From assembly GCA_964419605.1 (NCBI GenBank), contig CAYQQM010000012.1:1-64000 (forward strand): DNA of 64,000 bases. The letters are read 5' to 3'. Positions 50,077-58,543 of this stretch are shown here, piece after piece. The stretch comes from JABFXX01 sp964419605. GTDB taxonomy: Bacteria > Myxococcota_A > Polyangia > Haliangiales > Haliangiaceae. The translations under genes were made by a program, and so were the position numbers. The number at the start of each line of letters is the position of its first letter. The stretch's first letter is position 1. Below the pieces are notes generated by a model. The model was not told where the DNA came from. It saw nothing but the letters and a program-made list of their open reading frames with translations, and ran no database searches.

Positions 50077-50358
50077 TTACTCGACCGGGGAGCGCCCAGG
50101 AAACAGCGGTTCGCCGTGAATCTCGAGCCGGTAGACGCTGTTTTCGGTTTCAACGTAAATCATTTTCCCACCAGGCTCTCCGAGCACCCGCTTTACAGGG
50201 GTTGTGATCATCCGATGGCCGTGGGGATCTCGAAAGATCACCATGCCTCGACCAATGTGGGGGTACGAGATCAGGTACCCGGTGTACAGGCGGCCGCCAG
50301 CACCACTTGGACGTTCGAATCCGAGCTCACGAATCTTTCGTGCCGTCACGCTGACCAT
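50077..50358 (-). CDS. Small hypothetical protein
   Basis: 93 residues, soluble, with alternating strands (G-R-G-M-V-I-F-R-D-P-H-G-H-R-M-I-T-T and G-K-M-I-Y-V-E-T-E-N-S-V-Y-R-L-E-I). These may form a small beta-barrel. The codon pattern fits the neighbours. No family assigned. Divergent from the PocR activator gene, with 193 bases between that hold no recognised motif. Confidence 0.55.
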   Translation of the reverse strand: MVSVTARKIRELGFERPSGAGGRLYTGYLISYPHIGRGMVIFRDPHGHRMITTPVKRVLGEPGGKMIYVETENSVYRLEIHGEPLFPGRSPVE

Positions 50359-50551
50359 GAAAGTGCTACCCTAATTCTAGTGTAAAAGAACCAACCGCAA
50401 TCGTCATCTCCTTGTTGAGCCATCGTTCGTGATCCGATTTGGTCCGCTGTATGAGTAGGTACGCGTAGTTAGCGGGGTGTAGGACGGGGCGGTGTGATGT
50501 CGGCCTCAATGATGGCCCCACCCGGAAGGAGCCGCTATACTCCGCGCCGAA

Positions 50552-51997
50552 GTGTCCGTGACCTTTGATTCTATCGCCGAGGTGGCGATGGCGCGAGATT
50601 TGTTGCGCCGCTGGTGGGGCCTCGAGCTCGGCTTTGCGGCGGCGGATGGGAGCGGCTATGAGCGAACCTCCCACGCAACCTGTGCCACGCTGCAAAAGGT
50701 TCCAGGCGGAGGCTGCGCTGGGGCCATGCAACATGCGGCGGTCCGTGCCGCGGCTGCAACCGGGGCCATCGTCCATCGCTGCTTCGCTCAACTCACCATT
50801 GTAGCAGCTGCGGTGCGCGGTGCATCGCGCGCGCCGATTGGCATCGTGTACGCCAGTGGCGGCCGGCATGCGGTCGACGCCGCTGCCGTGGAGGTTGCGA
50901 TCGGCGATGCAACGGCAGCTACGCTCGAAGCCCCATCACTGGCGGCAGCGGCTCCGGTGCTCGATGAGACGGCGATGGCTCGAATCAAAGATTTGGTTGC
51001 GGCGGCTGCTGCTGCCGTGGAGAGAGCCCAGCCCGCAACCATTTCTCCAACTACGTTTTCGCACCCGTTCACGGAGATTGTTGGAGATGCCCCCGCAGTT
51101 CGCGATGTCGTTAAATTGTTGAGTAAGGTCGTAAAAAGCGATGCAACGGTTCTGGTGCACGGGGAGAGCGGCACGGGCAAGGAGCTGATTGCGCGGGCTC
51201 TCCATTTCCACGGACCGCGCGCGAAGCAACCGTTTGTAGTGCAGAACTGCTCGGCGTTTAACGACAATCTACTTGAGAGTGCGCTATTTGGGCATGTTCG
51301 CGGAGCGTTCACCGGGGCAGTGAGGGATCAGCAGGGCCTATTTCAAGCGGCAGATGGCGGCACGTTTTTCCTCGACGAAATTGGGGATATGAGCGCCGCG
51401 CTTCAGGTCAAGCTGCTGCGGGTCTTGCAGGAGAGTACGTTCATTCCCGTCGGTGGAACGAAACCCGTGCGGGTCGATGTGCGGATTATCGCCGCGTCCC
51501 ACAAAGACTTGGCCAAGATGGTCCAGCAAAAACAATTTCGCGAAGATCTATTTTATCGAGTGAATGTATTGAAGATCACTGTGCCCCCGCTGCGCAGCCG
51601 CGCTGCAGACATCCCGAGACTGGTCGGGCATTTCCTCGCCAAGCATGCGCGGGGTGCAGCGCCGCCGCGAATATCCGAACGAGCGTTAGCACTGCTAATG
51701 GCCTATTCATGGCCGGGGAATATTCGCGAGCTCGAAAATGAGATCGAGCGCATGCTGGTCCTGGCTGGGGGAGCAAGCGAGCTATCGGGCGATATGATTT
51801 CGCCGCGGGTCGCTCAAGCATCCGCGGCTGGCACACCGAGGCCCCTGCGCGACATCATCGATACGGCGGAGACAGATGCGATCGTTGCAGCACTTGGGCG
51901 GCAAGGAGGAGATTTTCCGGCAGCAGCGGCTGAACTCGGAGTTTCGCCCGGGTACCTCGCAGCGCGTTCGGTTTCGTTGGGGCTGTCGAAGGCATGA
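50552..51997 (+). CDS. Sigma-54-dependent activator with PocR-like sensor domain
   Basis: 481 residues, GTG start (another GTG two codons later). The N-terminal 130 residues resemble the PocR/DUF4388-neighbour sensory fold: C-A-T-L-Q...C-A-G-A...A-A-A-T-G-A-I-V-H-R-C-F-A-Q-L-T, with three Cys and a His-Arg that could bind a metal or hydrocarbon ligand. The AAA+ core has Walker A G-E-S-G-T-G-K-E, G-A-F-T-G-A and Walker B G-G-T-F-F-L-D-E. The end has a short Fis-like helix-turn-helix (D-F-P-A-A-A-A-E-L-G-V-S-P). The stop overlaps yacG by four bases. Confidence 0.9.
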   Translation: MSVTFDSIAEVAMARDLLRRWWGLELGFAAADGSGYERTSHATCATLQKVPGGGCAGAMQHAAVRAAAATGAIVHRCFAQLTIVAAAVRGASRAPIGIVYASGGRHAVDAAAVEVAIGDATAATLEAPSLAAAAPVLDETAMARIKDLVAAAAAAVERAQPATISPTTFSHPFTEIVGDAPAVRDVVKLLSKVVKSDATVLVHGESGTGKELIARALHFHGPRAKQPFVVQNCSAFNDNLLESALFGHVRGAFTGAVRDQQGLFQAADGGTFFLDEIGDMSAALQVKLLRVLQESTFIPVGGTKPVRVDVRIIAASHKDLAKMVQQKQFREDLFYRVNVLKITVPPLRSRAADIPRLVGHFLAKHARGAAPPRISERALALLMAYSWPGNIRELENEIERMLVLAGGASELSGDMISPRVAQASAAGTPRPLRDIIDTAETDAIVAALGRQGGDFPAAAAELGVSPGYLAARSVSLGLSKA

Positions 51998-52194
51998 CCC
52001 GCTCGTGTCCGACCTGCCAGCGTGAGGCGAAAAAGAACGACAACTCAGCATTCCCGTTCTGTTCGTCTCGATGCCGCAGCATCGACCTCGGCAGATGGCT
52101 CGACGAAGAGTACCGCATTCCAGTCGAAGCGGAGGGCGCGGCAGCTGTCGAACCATCGCTCTCCACCGACGACGATGGTACGCATACGTCGTAA
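51994..52194 (+). CDS. yacG: DNA gyrase inhibitor / zinc-binding protein YacG
   Basis: 66 residues. The zinc site is C-P-T-C near the start and C-S-S-R-C-R-S-I-D-L-G-R-W-L-D-E-E-Y-R-I-P, the YacG signature. YacG binds GyrB and inhibits gyrase in E. coli. The tail is acidic. It starts inside the stop codon of the sigma-54 activator gene (ATGA), so the two are translationally coupled. yacG more often sits near coaE; here it does not. Confidence 0.93.
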   Translation: MTRSCPTCQREAKKNDNSAFPFCSSRCRSIDLGRWLDEEYRIPVEAEGAAAVEPSLSTDDDGTHTS

Positions 52195-52203
52195 CCTAAA
52201 CCG

Positions 52204-53430
52204 CTAGCGGGGGCCGAGTATTAGTATGGGCTTGGTCGAGACTTGCAGTACTCGGTCGGCGACGGATCCCATAACGGCGCGGGTGATCGCGGATCGTTTC
52301 TGTACAGCGAGGCATATCAAATCGCAGCCGAGACGTGCAGCGGTTTGCGCGATGGCGATCGCAGTGTCGTCGCTGCGCACGACATGGGCAGTGAGGCGGT
52401 GGGACGGGCTGGTCGGAGTTAGCGCTTTTAGGTGGCGCAGTTTCTGAGCTTCATCAACCTGGGCGCCTCGTTCAACGACGTGGACGATGTGTACTTCGCC
52501 CCCGTGCGGGATGGCGCCGAACGCAACGCTAACAGCGCGATTTGCGGGCGGTGACAGATCCGTTGCGACGAGGACCGAGGTTGGCGTTGGCACAACCAGG
52601 GTAGGGACTTTGGCGTTTGGCGGCACGCACAGCACCGACTGTCGACCTTCGCGGACCACGACCGCGGAAACCGATCCCAATCGGCCGAGCCCGGTCTTCT
52701 GGCTGGTTCCGATAATGATGGCGTCGACGGATTCTTCGGTTGCTAGCTCCAGCACGTGGTCGCCGATTCTGCCGAGGCCGCGCTTAGTGCGCGCAATGAC
52801 GCGATCGGCGGTTCCGAACCGCCGCATGAGGTCGCGTGTGATGAGGGCTTCGACCTCGGGATCGCGCTCGACCAGAGGCTTGGCCGGAAGGCCGTAGACT
52901 TCGGCCGATTCATCGGGGTAGTAGACCGCGCCAAGTACGACGTCGACGGGGCCGCCCGCTCGGAGTGCGTGCGTCCATTGGATGCTTAACTCGCACGGAA
53001 GGGAGTCATCGATGCTAACCAGCAATCGGAGCGGACGGGTTCCGTCGGCGAATGCAAGCCATGGAGCCGGATCTCGGATAACGAGCACGGGGACTCGCGC
53101 GGACGTAACGATGCGTTCGGCGGCTGAGCCGAATCGGTGGGGGCTGGAGCCAGCGGAGATGACGACGAGATCGCTCGCCTCAGACGCTGCAATCTCGGCG
53201 AATGCATCTCCCACGTCGCCCACAGCGATCCGGGCGCGTATTGCGACGCCCGGGCCAGCGGTCGCAATCGCCTCCAGGAGCGTAGTTTGGGCAGCGGTCG
53301 CGTCGCGGTCGTTCTCGACCACGGCAGCCAGCACGATATCGCGATCGCCGCGTAGTGCAGCGAGAGCTCGGGCCGCGGAAAGCGCGTCCAGGCTGGCTTC
53401 GGAGAAGTCTGTACCGCATACGATCGTCAT
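52204..53430 (-). CDS. Triple-domain universal stress protein
   Basis: 408 residues comprising three Usp-like domains in series: about 1-125 (I-V-C-G-T-D-F-S-E-A-S to V-L-V-I-R), 130-275 (L-L-V-S-I-D-D-S to S-V-L-C-V-P-P) and 283-408 (S-V-L-V-A-T-D-L-S to P-I-L-I-L-G-P). The middle domain has an ATP-loop-like I-I-G-T-S-Q-K-T-G-L-G...S and the last ends with G-S-V-A-D-R-V-L. Tandem Usp proteins with two domains are common; three are less so. Cytoplasmic. Confidence 0.9.
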   Translation of the reverse strand: MTIVCGTDFSEASLDALSAARALAALRGDRDIVLAAVVENDRDATAAQTTLLEAIATAGPGVAIRARIAVGDVGDAFAEIAASEASDLVVISAGSSPHRFGSAAERIVTSARVPVLVIRDPAPWLAFADGTRPLRLLVSIDDSLPCELSIQWTHALRAGGPVDVVLGAVYYPDESAEVYGLPAKPLVERDPEVEALITRDLMRRFGTADRVIARTKRGLGRIGDHVLELATEESVDAIIIGTSQKTGLGRLGSVSAVVVREGRQSVLCVPPNAKVPTLVVPTPTSVLVATDLSPPANRAVSVAFGAIPHGGEVHIVHVVERGAQVDEAQKLRHLKALTPTSPSHRLTAHVVRSDDTAIAIAQTAARLGCDLICLAVQKRSAITRAVMGSVADRVLQVSTKPILILGPR

Positions 53431-53443
53431 GGGTGAGAAGTCC

Positions 53444-53830
53444 TTATGGCCCCTCGCTCAGGTACGCAAATCGGCGCACCAGGTCGAGCAGTCGAGCCTT
53501 TACTGCGGTGTCGAGCGCGACAAATCGAATTCCCATTCCTGGATGGAGATTGTCGGCCACCCCTGGCCGATATGGATTCACCCAAATCACGGCGCCCTCG
53601 ACTTGAAGTTGAGGGCTCGCGTCATCCGGACGGAATCGTAGATTGAGCAGCGTCCCGGGTGGCTCGGGGCTGGTGGTGCGGACAAAGATGCCAGTTTCGC
53701 TGATGTCGGTGATGTACGCGAATAGGTAATTGTCCTCGCTGGCGTAGTCGACTTCAAGATCGACAAATACGCGTGGCGCGGCGCGGCGATCGGTCGCGTT
53801 GATTTGCGCTGTTCCGCGCGTGGGCACCAT
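53444..53830 (-). CDS. PilZ domain protein
   Basis: 128 residues from the ATG at 53830; a TTG at 53866 would add 12 residues. PilZ features are R-R-A-A-P-R-V and D-I-S-E-T-G-I-F-V, the R-x3-R and D/N-x-S-x2-G motifs that hold cyclic di-GMP, followed by G-T-L-L-N-L-R-F and G-A-V-I-W-V. It matches the single-domain PilZ proteins that are numerous in myxobacteria. Likely a c-di-GMP effector acting on a partner. Confidence 0.88.
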   Translation of the reverse strand: MVPTRGTAQINATDRRAAPRVFVDLEVDYASEDNYLFAYITDISETGIFVRTTSPEPPGTLLNLRFRPDDASPQLQVEGAVIWVNPYRPGVADNLHPGMGIRFVALDTAVKARLLDLVRRFAYLSEGP

Positions 53831-53912
53831 AGCGTGGTCATACCCCCGAATTGAAAATCCACGCAACCAGCAAACGCCAGGGTTGTGGAGCTGGACTTGG
53901 ACCGTTGGTGCC

Positions 53913-56393
53913 CTACCTGAGGGTAATTGTCGCGATCTTCACGCGGTCCGCGCTATCGCGGCGTTCGGCAGGTGCTTCCGCGATGGGCATATTTCTGAAA
54001 TTCGGCGCAGAGCCTGCAAAGAATCCAGTCCATACCTCGTATGGCCCGGGAGCAAACGACCCGTTGCCTGCGACAACTGTGTGGCGGTCGACGATGTAGT
54101 CTCCGGCTTGCCATGTTGCGGTCTGACAGCGGCCGCCGATCGGCTCGTGGTCGCCGTTGAAGCGCAGCGAGCCATCGAAGTGGAACAGGACCTTCCACGA
54201 TCCGCCAATAGGTTGCAGAACCTTGTAATACATCGTCGCCGTGAACGTGCGGCCGCGCCTCGCGCTACGCGGGATGTCCCACCCCAGCAGTTCAATCCGA
54301 TTATCCCATACGATGCGACCCGATGGGCGTGCGGTGATCTGGGGCGGCTCGGCAAACACGATCGCGGTTCGCAACGGATTCTGGTCGATGGCGCCGTCGA
54401 TTTTGTTGGACAGCACAAGCGACCGCGCGTTTCGATTGTCGATGAGGTAGTAAGGCGTATCGCGAAATTCTCGGTGCAATGGACACAGCTCGGATTGTGG
54501 AACGATCGCAAACGCGCGCCTGGGTTGGCCTATGGCTGCGACAATTGGCTGACGGGTTGTCGCAACTTCCGCCTTCATCCTCGGGGCATAGTTGCTCGCC
54601 GCTTCCGCCGCTTCCCCCATGATGACCAGCGTGTCTCCGGGTTTGGCGAGCTCGCGAATTCGGTCGAACATCGCCTTCGAGGACAGGTGAACGGCGAGAG
54701 CTGGCTGCCATCCGAACGCCCAGAACGCGGAGATTGCGATGGTTCCGGAGGTGGCGGTCGCGATGCCGATCCGAGCAAAGCGCGACACACGGGTCGAAGC
54801 CAACGCAACCCCAAGGCCGACGAGTAGCCCCAGTACGAAAATCCACATGCGGACGGGTACGGGACCGATCGCCGACGCGGCGGGGTAGGCAATGGCGTCA
54901 CCTCCCACGAGCAGCGATGACAGGCGCACGGTGAACGACTGCAGATCTTTTCCCACGACCAGGATAGCTGCCACAGCAAAAATACCGACGAGGGGTCCGA
55001 CTGAACTCACTGAAGCGCGGTCGTCGTTCGCTGGGAGGCCCTGGTGAGCGGCAAAGTCCGACGCGCGATTTCGAATGCGGTCTCCGGCTTGACCGACTGC
55101 GTTGGGGTGCAAGACTCGACGCAGCATTTCATCGAGCCAGCAGCCAATCGCGATCGCAAGCGCCGGAAATCCAGCCCACAAGGTAAACCCGACTTTGCGT
55201 TGGAATAGCTCTGTTGCGATCCATGCGCATCCCGCCCAGCACAGTGCCAGGGCGCCGATACGCCTCCGAATCGAATCGCAAAAGAGGAGCGATGCGATCG
55301 CAATCGGTGCGAGCACCCCCCACGGAAACGTTCCGTAGGCGATTTGCTCGAACGACGAGTCGAACGCGTAGCGCAGGTCGTCGTCAGCTCGCCAGATCGC
55401 ACCGAGCGCAGGTGAATAGCAGCCCGATGCGGCCAGGGCTTTTCCCAACAGCGTTCGTTGGGCGTCGATGGGTTGTGCCACCGCGGCCGGTTCGCGCAGG
55501 TCAAATACCTGGTACAGCAGGGCAACGAGCGCAACGCACGCCAGCGCTGCTGCGACCAATGAGGATGCGTTGTCAGGCGAGCGGGTGTACCTCCAATGCG
55601 CCCTGCCGGTGGTCCATCGCGGGGTGATTCGGCCTGCAAGTGCGAAGCTGCGGTTGCGACACCAACGGACAAGGTCACAGAGCGTCGGGATACCGAGCCC
55701 CCCTAGTGCAGCAAATGCAGCGGTTGGCACCAAGACACCGAGCAGCGCACCGCCCGAGGCAAAACCAATGGCAATCCCGGCTGCAAGAGCGAGCGCGCCG
55801 ACCGTGCCGTCGATCGCGGCGGGGACGATGCCACCACTCGGTCGACGCTCGATGATACACAGCGGCAAGATTCCTCTTACAACCCGTTCGAGACCACGAA
55901 TTGCGAGCAATCCGTACAGGATGAGCGCGGTGCCTGCGGCTGTGCCGATCTCGCTGTTGAGTTGGCGCGACTGGAGAACCAGTAGAGGCATGGAGAGGAG
56001 TACGAGCGCTGTAATGACTCCGGCTCGTGCGCCCGCCATGCGCGACGCGATGCCTGCACTGGCGAGCACGCATAGAATTCCCAGAACGGCAAACGGTAGG
56101 CGCCGACCGGCGTCGGAATCGCCGAAATTGTCCCGACCCCACGCAGGGGCGCGCGCGGCCAACGTTCTGGCGACCGCATCCTTGGGGGCTTGGCGCAAAC
56201 AGGGGTCAGAGGTCCCCGATTGGGTGGGTGATGGCTCGGTCGCCTCCCCAGAACGTTGTGCGCTACTCGGCGCGACTCGTGCCGACAACTGCCGTTCGTG
56301 CGGCTCCCACAACCCAAACGTTCCAAGGCCGGGTACGAGGATTACGCCTGCAAGTAGCAGCACACAAGGCAGCGAAATCCACCACTGCGACAT
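53913..56393 (-). CDS. PMT-family membrane glycosyltransferase
   Basis: 826 residues from the ATG at 56393; an ATG at 56451 is possible, while the frame beyond it has no support. Multiple membrane helices start with V-L-L-L-A-G-V-I-L-V-P-G-L-G-T-F-G-L-W-E-P-H-E-R, the first helix and E-containing loop of the dolichyl-phosphate-mannose or ArnT type GT-C fold. A soluble C-terminal periplasmic part (about 650-826) follows. The first loop, normally close to the active site, carries an in-frame insertion of about 40 residues coded by a palindromic repeat (56151-56263). It likely transfers a polyprenyl-linked sugar. Divergent from the hydrolase gene. Confidence 0.85.
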   Translation of the reverse strand: MSQWWISLPCVLLLAGVILVPGLGTFGLWEPHERQLSARVAPSSAQRSGEATEPSPTQSGTSDPCLRQAPKDAVARTLAARAPAWGRDNFGDSDAGRRLPFAVLGILCVLASAGIASRMAGARAGVITALVLLSMPLLVLQSRQLNSEIGTAAGTALILYGLLAIRGLERVVRGILPLCIIERRPSGGIVPAAIDGTVGALALAAGIAIGFASGGALLGVLVPTAAFAALGGLGIPTLCDLVRWCRNRSFALAGRITPRWTTGRAHWRYTRSPDNASSLVAAALACVALVALLYQVFDLREPAAVAQPIDAQRTLLGKALAASGCYSPALGAIWRADDDLRYAFDSSFEQIAYGTFPWGVLAPIAIASLLFCDSIRRRIGALALCWAGCAWIATELFQRKVGFTLWAGFPALAIAIGCWLDEMLRRVLHPNAVGQAGDRIRNRASDFAAHQGLPANDDRASVSSVGPLVGIFAVAAILVVGKDLQSFTVRLSSLLVGGDAIAYPAASAIGPVPVRMWIFVLGLLVGLGVALASTRVSRFARIGIATATSGTIAISAFWAFGWQPALAVHLSSKAMFDRIRELAKPGDTLVIMGEAAEAASNYAPRMKAEVATTRQPIVAAIGQPRRAFAIVPQSELCPLHREFRDTPYYLIDNRNARSLVLSNKIDGAIDQNPLRTAIVFAEPPQITARPSGRIVWDNRIELLGWDIPRSARRGRTFTATMYYKVLQPIGGSWKVLFHFDGSLRFNGDHEPIGGRCQTATWQAGDYIVDRHTVVAGNGSFAPGPYEVWTGFFAGSAPNFRNMPIAEAPAERRDSADRVKIATITLR
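56151..56263. repeat. Palindromic insertion in the PMT glycosyltransferase gene
   Basis: Arms at 56151-56175 and 56238-56263 pair as GCGC...CAACGTTCTGG...CGACC, with a four-base offset in one arm. A GGGG...CCCC stem lies between them. The frame is kept and the encoded peptide is Ser/Pro/Thr/Gln-rich, unlike the flanks. It falls in the first extracytoplasmic loop right after the W-E-P-H-E-R motif. Confidence 0.7.
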
Positions 56394-56552
56394 CGCTCCA
56401 CGGAGCTTCACGCAGCCGACCCTACCATCGTCACGTGGTGGCTGTGTCATGGCGATGGGTCTTGCTTCGTGCAAGCGGAGTCGCAGTTCCCCCGCGCGAT
56501 TGATCGCGGACTGACTGGGTTTATCGGTCGGCGGGCCGTATGATGTTGCGTC

Positions 56553-57500
56553 GTGTCCACGGTACGCGCGGGCGAGCTGGCGGTGCTTCACCGCTCCATT
56601 CCTGTCGAGCGCTACCGCAGCTTGGTCGCCCACTGGATTCGCGGCTGGTTTCGCGCTCCCAACCCGATGGATCGCACGACCACCGAACCCAGGTTGCGCG
56701 CGGCCTCTGCCGCGACTTCCGGTGAAGTTCGCGGAGGATCCTCCGTGGCAGCGGGGCAACTCGCCGTCACGTTTGGCGGCCACGCGACCGTTCTGGCTCG
56801 CTACGCTTCGCTTGCGATCGCGTTCGATCCAATGTTGGGGAAACGGCTGGGTGGCGTTCGCCGCGAGTCAGAGCCCGGCCTTGTTCCGGCCGATTTTTGT
56901 GACGTCGGCTTAATCCTGATCTCACATCGCCACGCGGACCACCTGCATCGCCCAACGCTCGGACGGCTGCCCCGCGCGGCAACGGTAATTGCGCCAGAAG
57001 GCGGGGCTGCTGCGGTGGCGGGGTTGGGGTTCTCTCGCGTGGTTGAGCTCCAGCCCGGCAGTGATCTCGAGCTGCGTGGGGTGCAGATCACAGCTGCTGC
57101 CACGTCGCACGGGAGCTCTGGTCGCGCTCGCGGATTGTCGTACGTAATTCGCGGCGATGGGCCAAGCCTCTACCTCTGTGGCGACAGCGGCTACTTCTCG
57201 GGCTACGAGGATCTCGGCGAGCGGTATGCGCCGGACATCGCGATGCTGCCAATCGGAGGCTTCCTCCCAGCATCGTTTCGCGACCGACACATGTCGCCAC
57301 TCGACGCATTGTTTGCGTTTCAGGATTTGAGATCCCGGCTACTGATTCCGATTCACTATGGTGCGTTTGCGCTTTCCTACGAAAAGCTCGAGGAGCCGGT
57401 TCGCTGGCTCACCCAGCTTTCAGCGGCACGCGGGCTTCGCGACCGGGTTCGCGTGATGTCCACCGGAGAGACGGTGCATTTCGACCGCACGTTCGCGTGA
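56553..57500 (+). CDS. Metallo-beta-lactamase-fold hydrolase (NAPE-PLD/UlaG type)
   Basis: 315 residues from a GTG start. The metal-binding motif is S-H-R-H-A-D-H-L-H (near residue 128), and further ligands are in A-T-S-H-G-S-S and C-G-D-S-G-Y-F. H-Y-G-A-F completes the set. The N-terminal 70 residues have a hydrolase-flanking helical region as in NAPE-type phospholipase D and YtnP/UlaG-like lactonases. The substrate is unknown. The start is 160 bases from the divergent PMT gene. The GT2 gene starts six bases downstream. Confidence 0.88.
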   Translation: MSTVRAGELAVLHRSIPVERYRSLVAHWIRGWFRAPNPMDRTTTEPRLRAASAATSGEVRGGSSVAAGQLAVTFGGHATVLARYASLAIAFDPMLGKRLGGVRRESEPGLVPADFCDVGLILISHRHADHLHRPTLGRLPRAATVIAPEGGAAAVAGLGFSRVVELQPGSDLELRGVQITAAATSHGSSGRARGLSYVIRGDGPSLYLCGDSGYFSGYEDLGERYAPDIAMLPIGGFLPASFRDRHMSPLDALFAFQDLRSRLLIPIHYGAFALSYEKLEEPVRWLTQLSAARGLRDRVRVMSTGETVHFDRTFA

Positions 57501-57506
57501 TATGGG

Positions 57507-58256
57507 ATGATGCCTAGCAGACGCGTGTTGCCCGACGTTTCGATCGTAATCCCGGTGTACAATGAAGAAGCGATCCTATCCGACGCGATTACCCACATCG
57601 CGGATGGGATTGGCGCTGTTGCAGCGGACCTTGGGGCGCCTGCACTTCGATTCGAAATCGTTCTGGCGGAGAATGGGTCTTCTGACCGCACCGCTGCGCT
57701 CGCAACGGAACTTGCGCGTGAACTCGACGACGTGCGAGCCTTGTCGTTGGGCGAGCCCAACTACGGAAAAGCACTGCGCCGCGGTATTCTCGAGGCGCGC
57801 GGCACGTGGGTAATCTGCGATGAAATCGATCTTTGCGATCTCGATTTCTATCGCCGCGCTTTGTCGCTGCTGCTCCGAGGCGAGGCGGACATGGTGGTCG
57901 GGTCAAAGGCGATGCACGGCGCCACCGATCGCCGGCCGTTGATGCGGCGAGCCGCGACCCGCATCCTCAATGGAATGCTGCGCATTGCGGTCGACTTTCG
58001 CGGCACGGACACCCATGGCCTGAAGGCGTTTCATCGCGAGAGTCTGATTCCGATTGTCGAGCAGTGCGTGATCGATCGCGATCTATTCGCGAGTGAGCTC
58101 GTGATTCGCGCAGGGCGGGCGCTGCGGGTGGTTGAGATTCCGGTTCGCCTCAACGAGAAGCGTCCGCCGGCGATCAATCTACTGAAGCGCGTGCCAAACG
58201 TGTTGCGTGGGATGGCCACGCTTACCCGGGTGATTCGCTTTGGGGGAAAACCTTAG
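57507..58256 (+). CDS. GT2 family glycosyltransferase (dolichol-phosphate mannosyltransferase-like)
   Basis: 249 residues. The GT-A motifs are V-S-I-V-I-P-V-Y-N-E-E, E-N-G-S-S-D-R-T, N-Y-G-K-A-L-R-R-G and C-D-E-I-D-L-C-D-L-D-F (the metal-binding D-x-D region is altered). No membrane segment. Such enzymes make polyprenyl-phosphate sugars, which would feed the PMT-type transferase at 54-56 kb. The stop TAG uses bases of the flanking duplication of the mobile element, yet the protein end looks normal. Confidence 0.88.
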   Translation: MMPSRRVLPDVSIVIPVYNEEAILSDAITHIADGIGAVAADLGAPALRFEIVLAENGSSDRTAALATELARELDDVRALSLGEPNYGKALRRGILEARGTWVICDEIDLCDLDFYRRALSLLLRGEADMVVGSKAMHGATDRRPLMRRAATRILNGMLRIAVDFRGTDTHGLKAFHRESLIPIVEQCVIDRDLFASELVIRAGRALRVVEIPVRLNEKRPPAINLLKRVPNVLRGMATLTRVIRFGGKP

Positions 58257-58540
58257 GGTTTGTAACAAAGTATGTTGATCGGCTGCGGCTTCCCACGGGG
58301 ATGCGTTCGCCGTAGGGACCGGCGCGTCGTCGCGGACGACGACACGCCGAGATCCGCCCGGCTCACTGTCGCATCCCGGGCAGCTCGCGGCTTTCGTCCT
58401 CGCTCTCTCGGTCGCCGTACCGACGTGTACGGCGACCCTTGGAAGTCCCCGACGGGGGGCTCGGTCGGTCGCTCCGGGCGCGCTCGCGATCTGCTCCGGC
58501 CTGCTGTGCCTCGCTCGACAACATATTCTGTTACAAACCC
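58256..58540. mobile_element. 285-bp hairpin MITE-like element between GT2 and deacetylase genes
   Basis: Terminal inverted repeats 58256-58277 and 58519-58540 match at 20 of 22 bases (GGGTTTGTAACA...TATGTTG). Both sides carry TTA (58253-58255 and 58541-58543), a likely 3-base target duplication. Taking the element out leaves C-C-TTA-GTG, in which the TAG stop of GT2 would overlap the GTG start of the deacetylase by one base. The interior has other stems and a GGAAGTCCCC...GGGGGG stretch like the in-gene repeats. No transposase gene is inside. Confidence 0.82.
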
Positions 58541-58543
58541 TTA

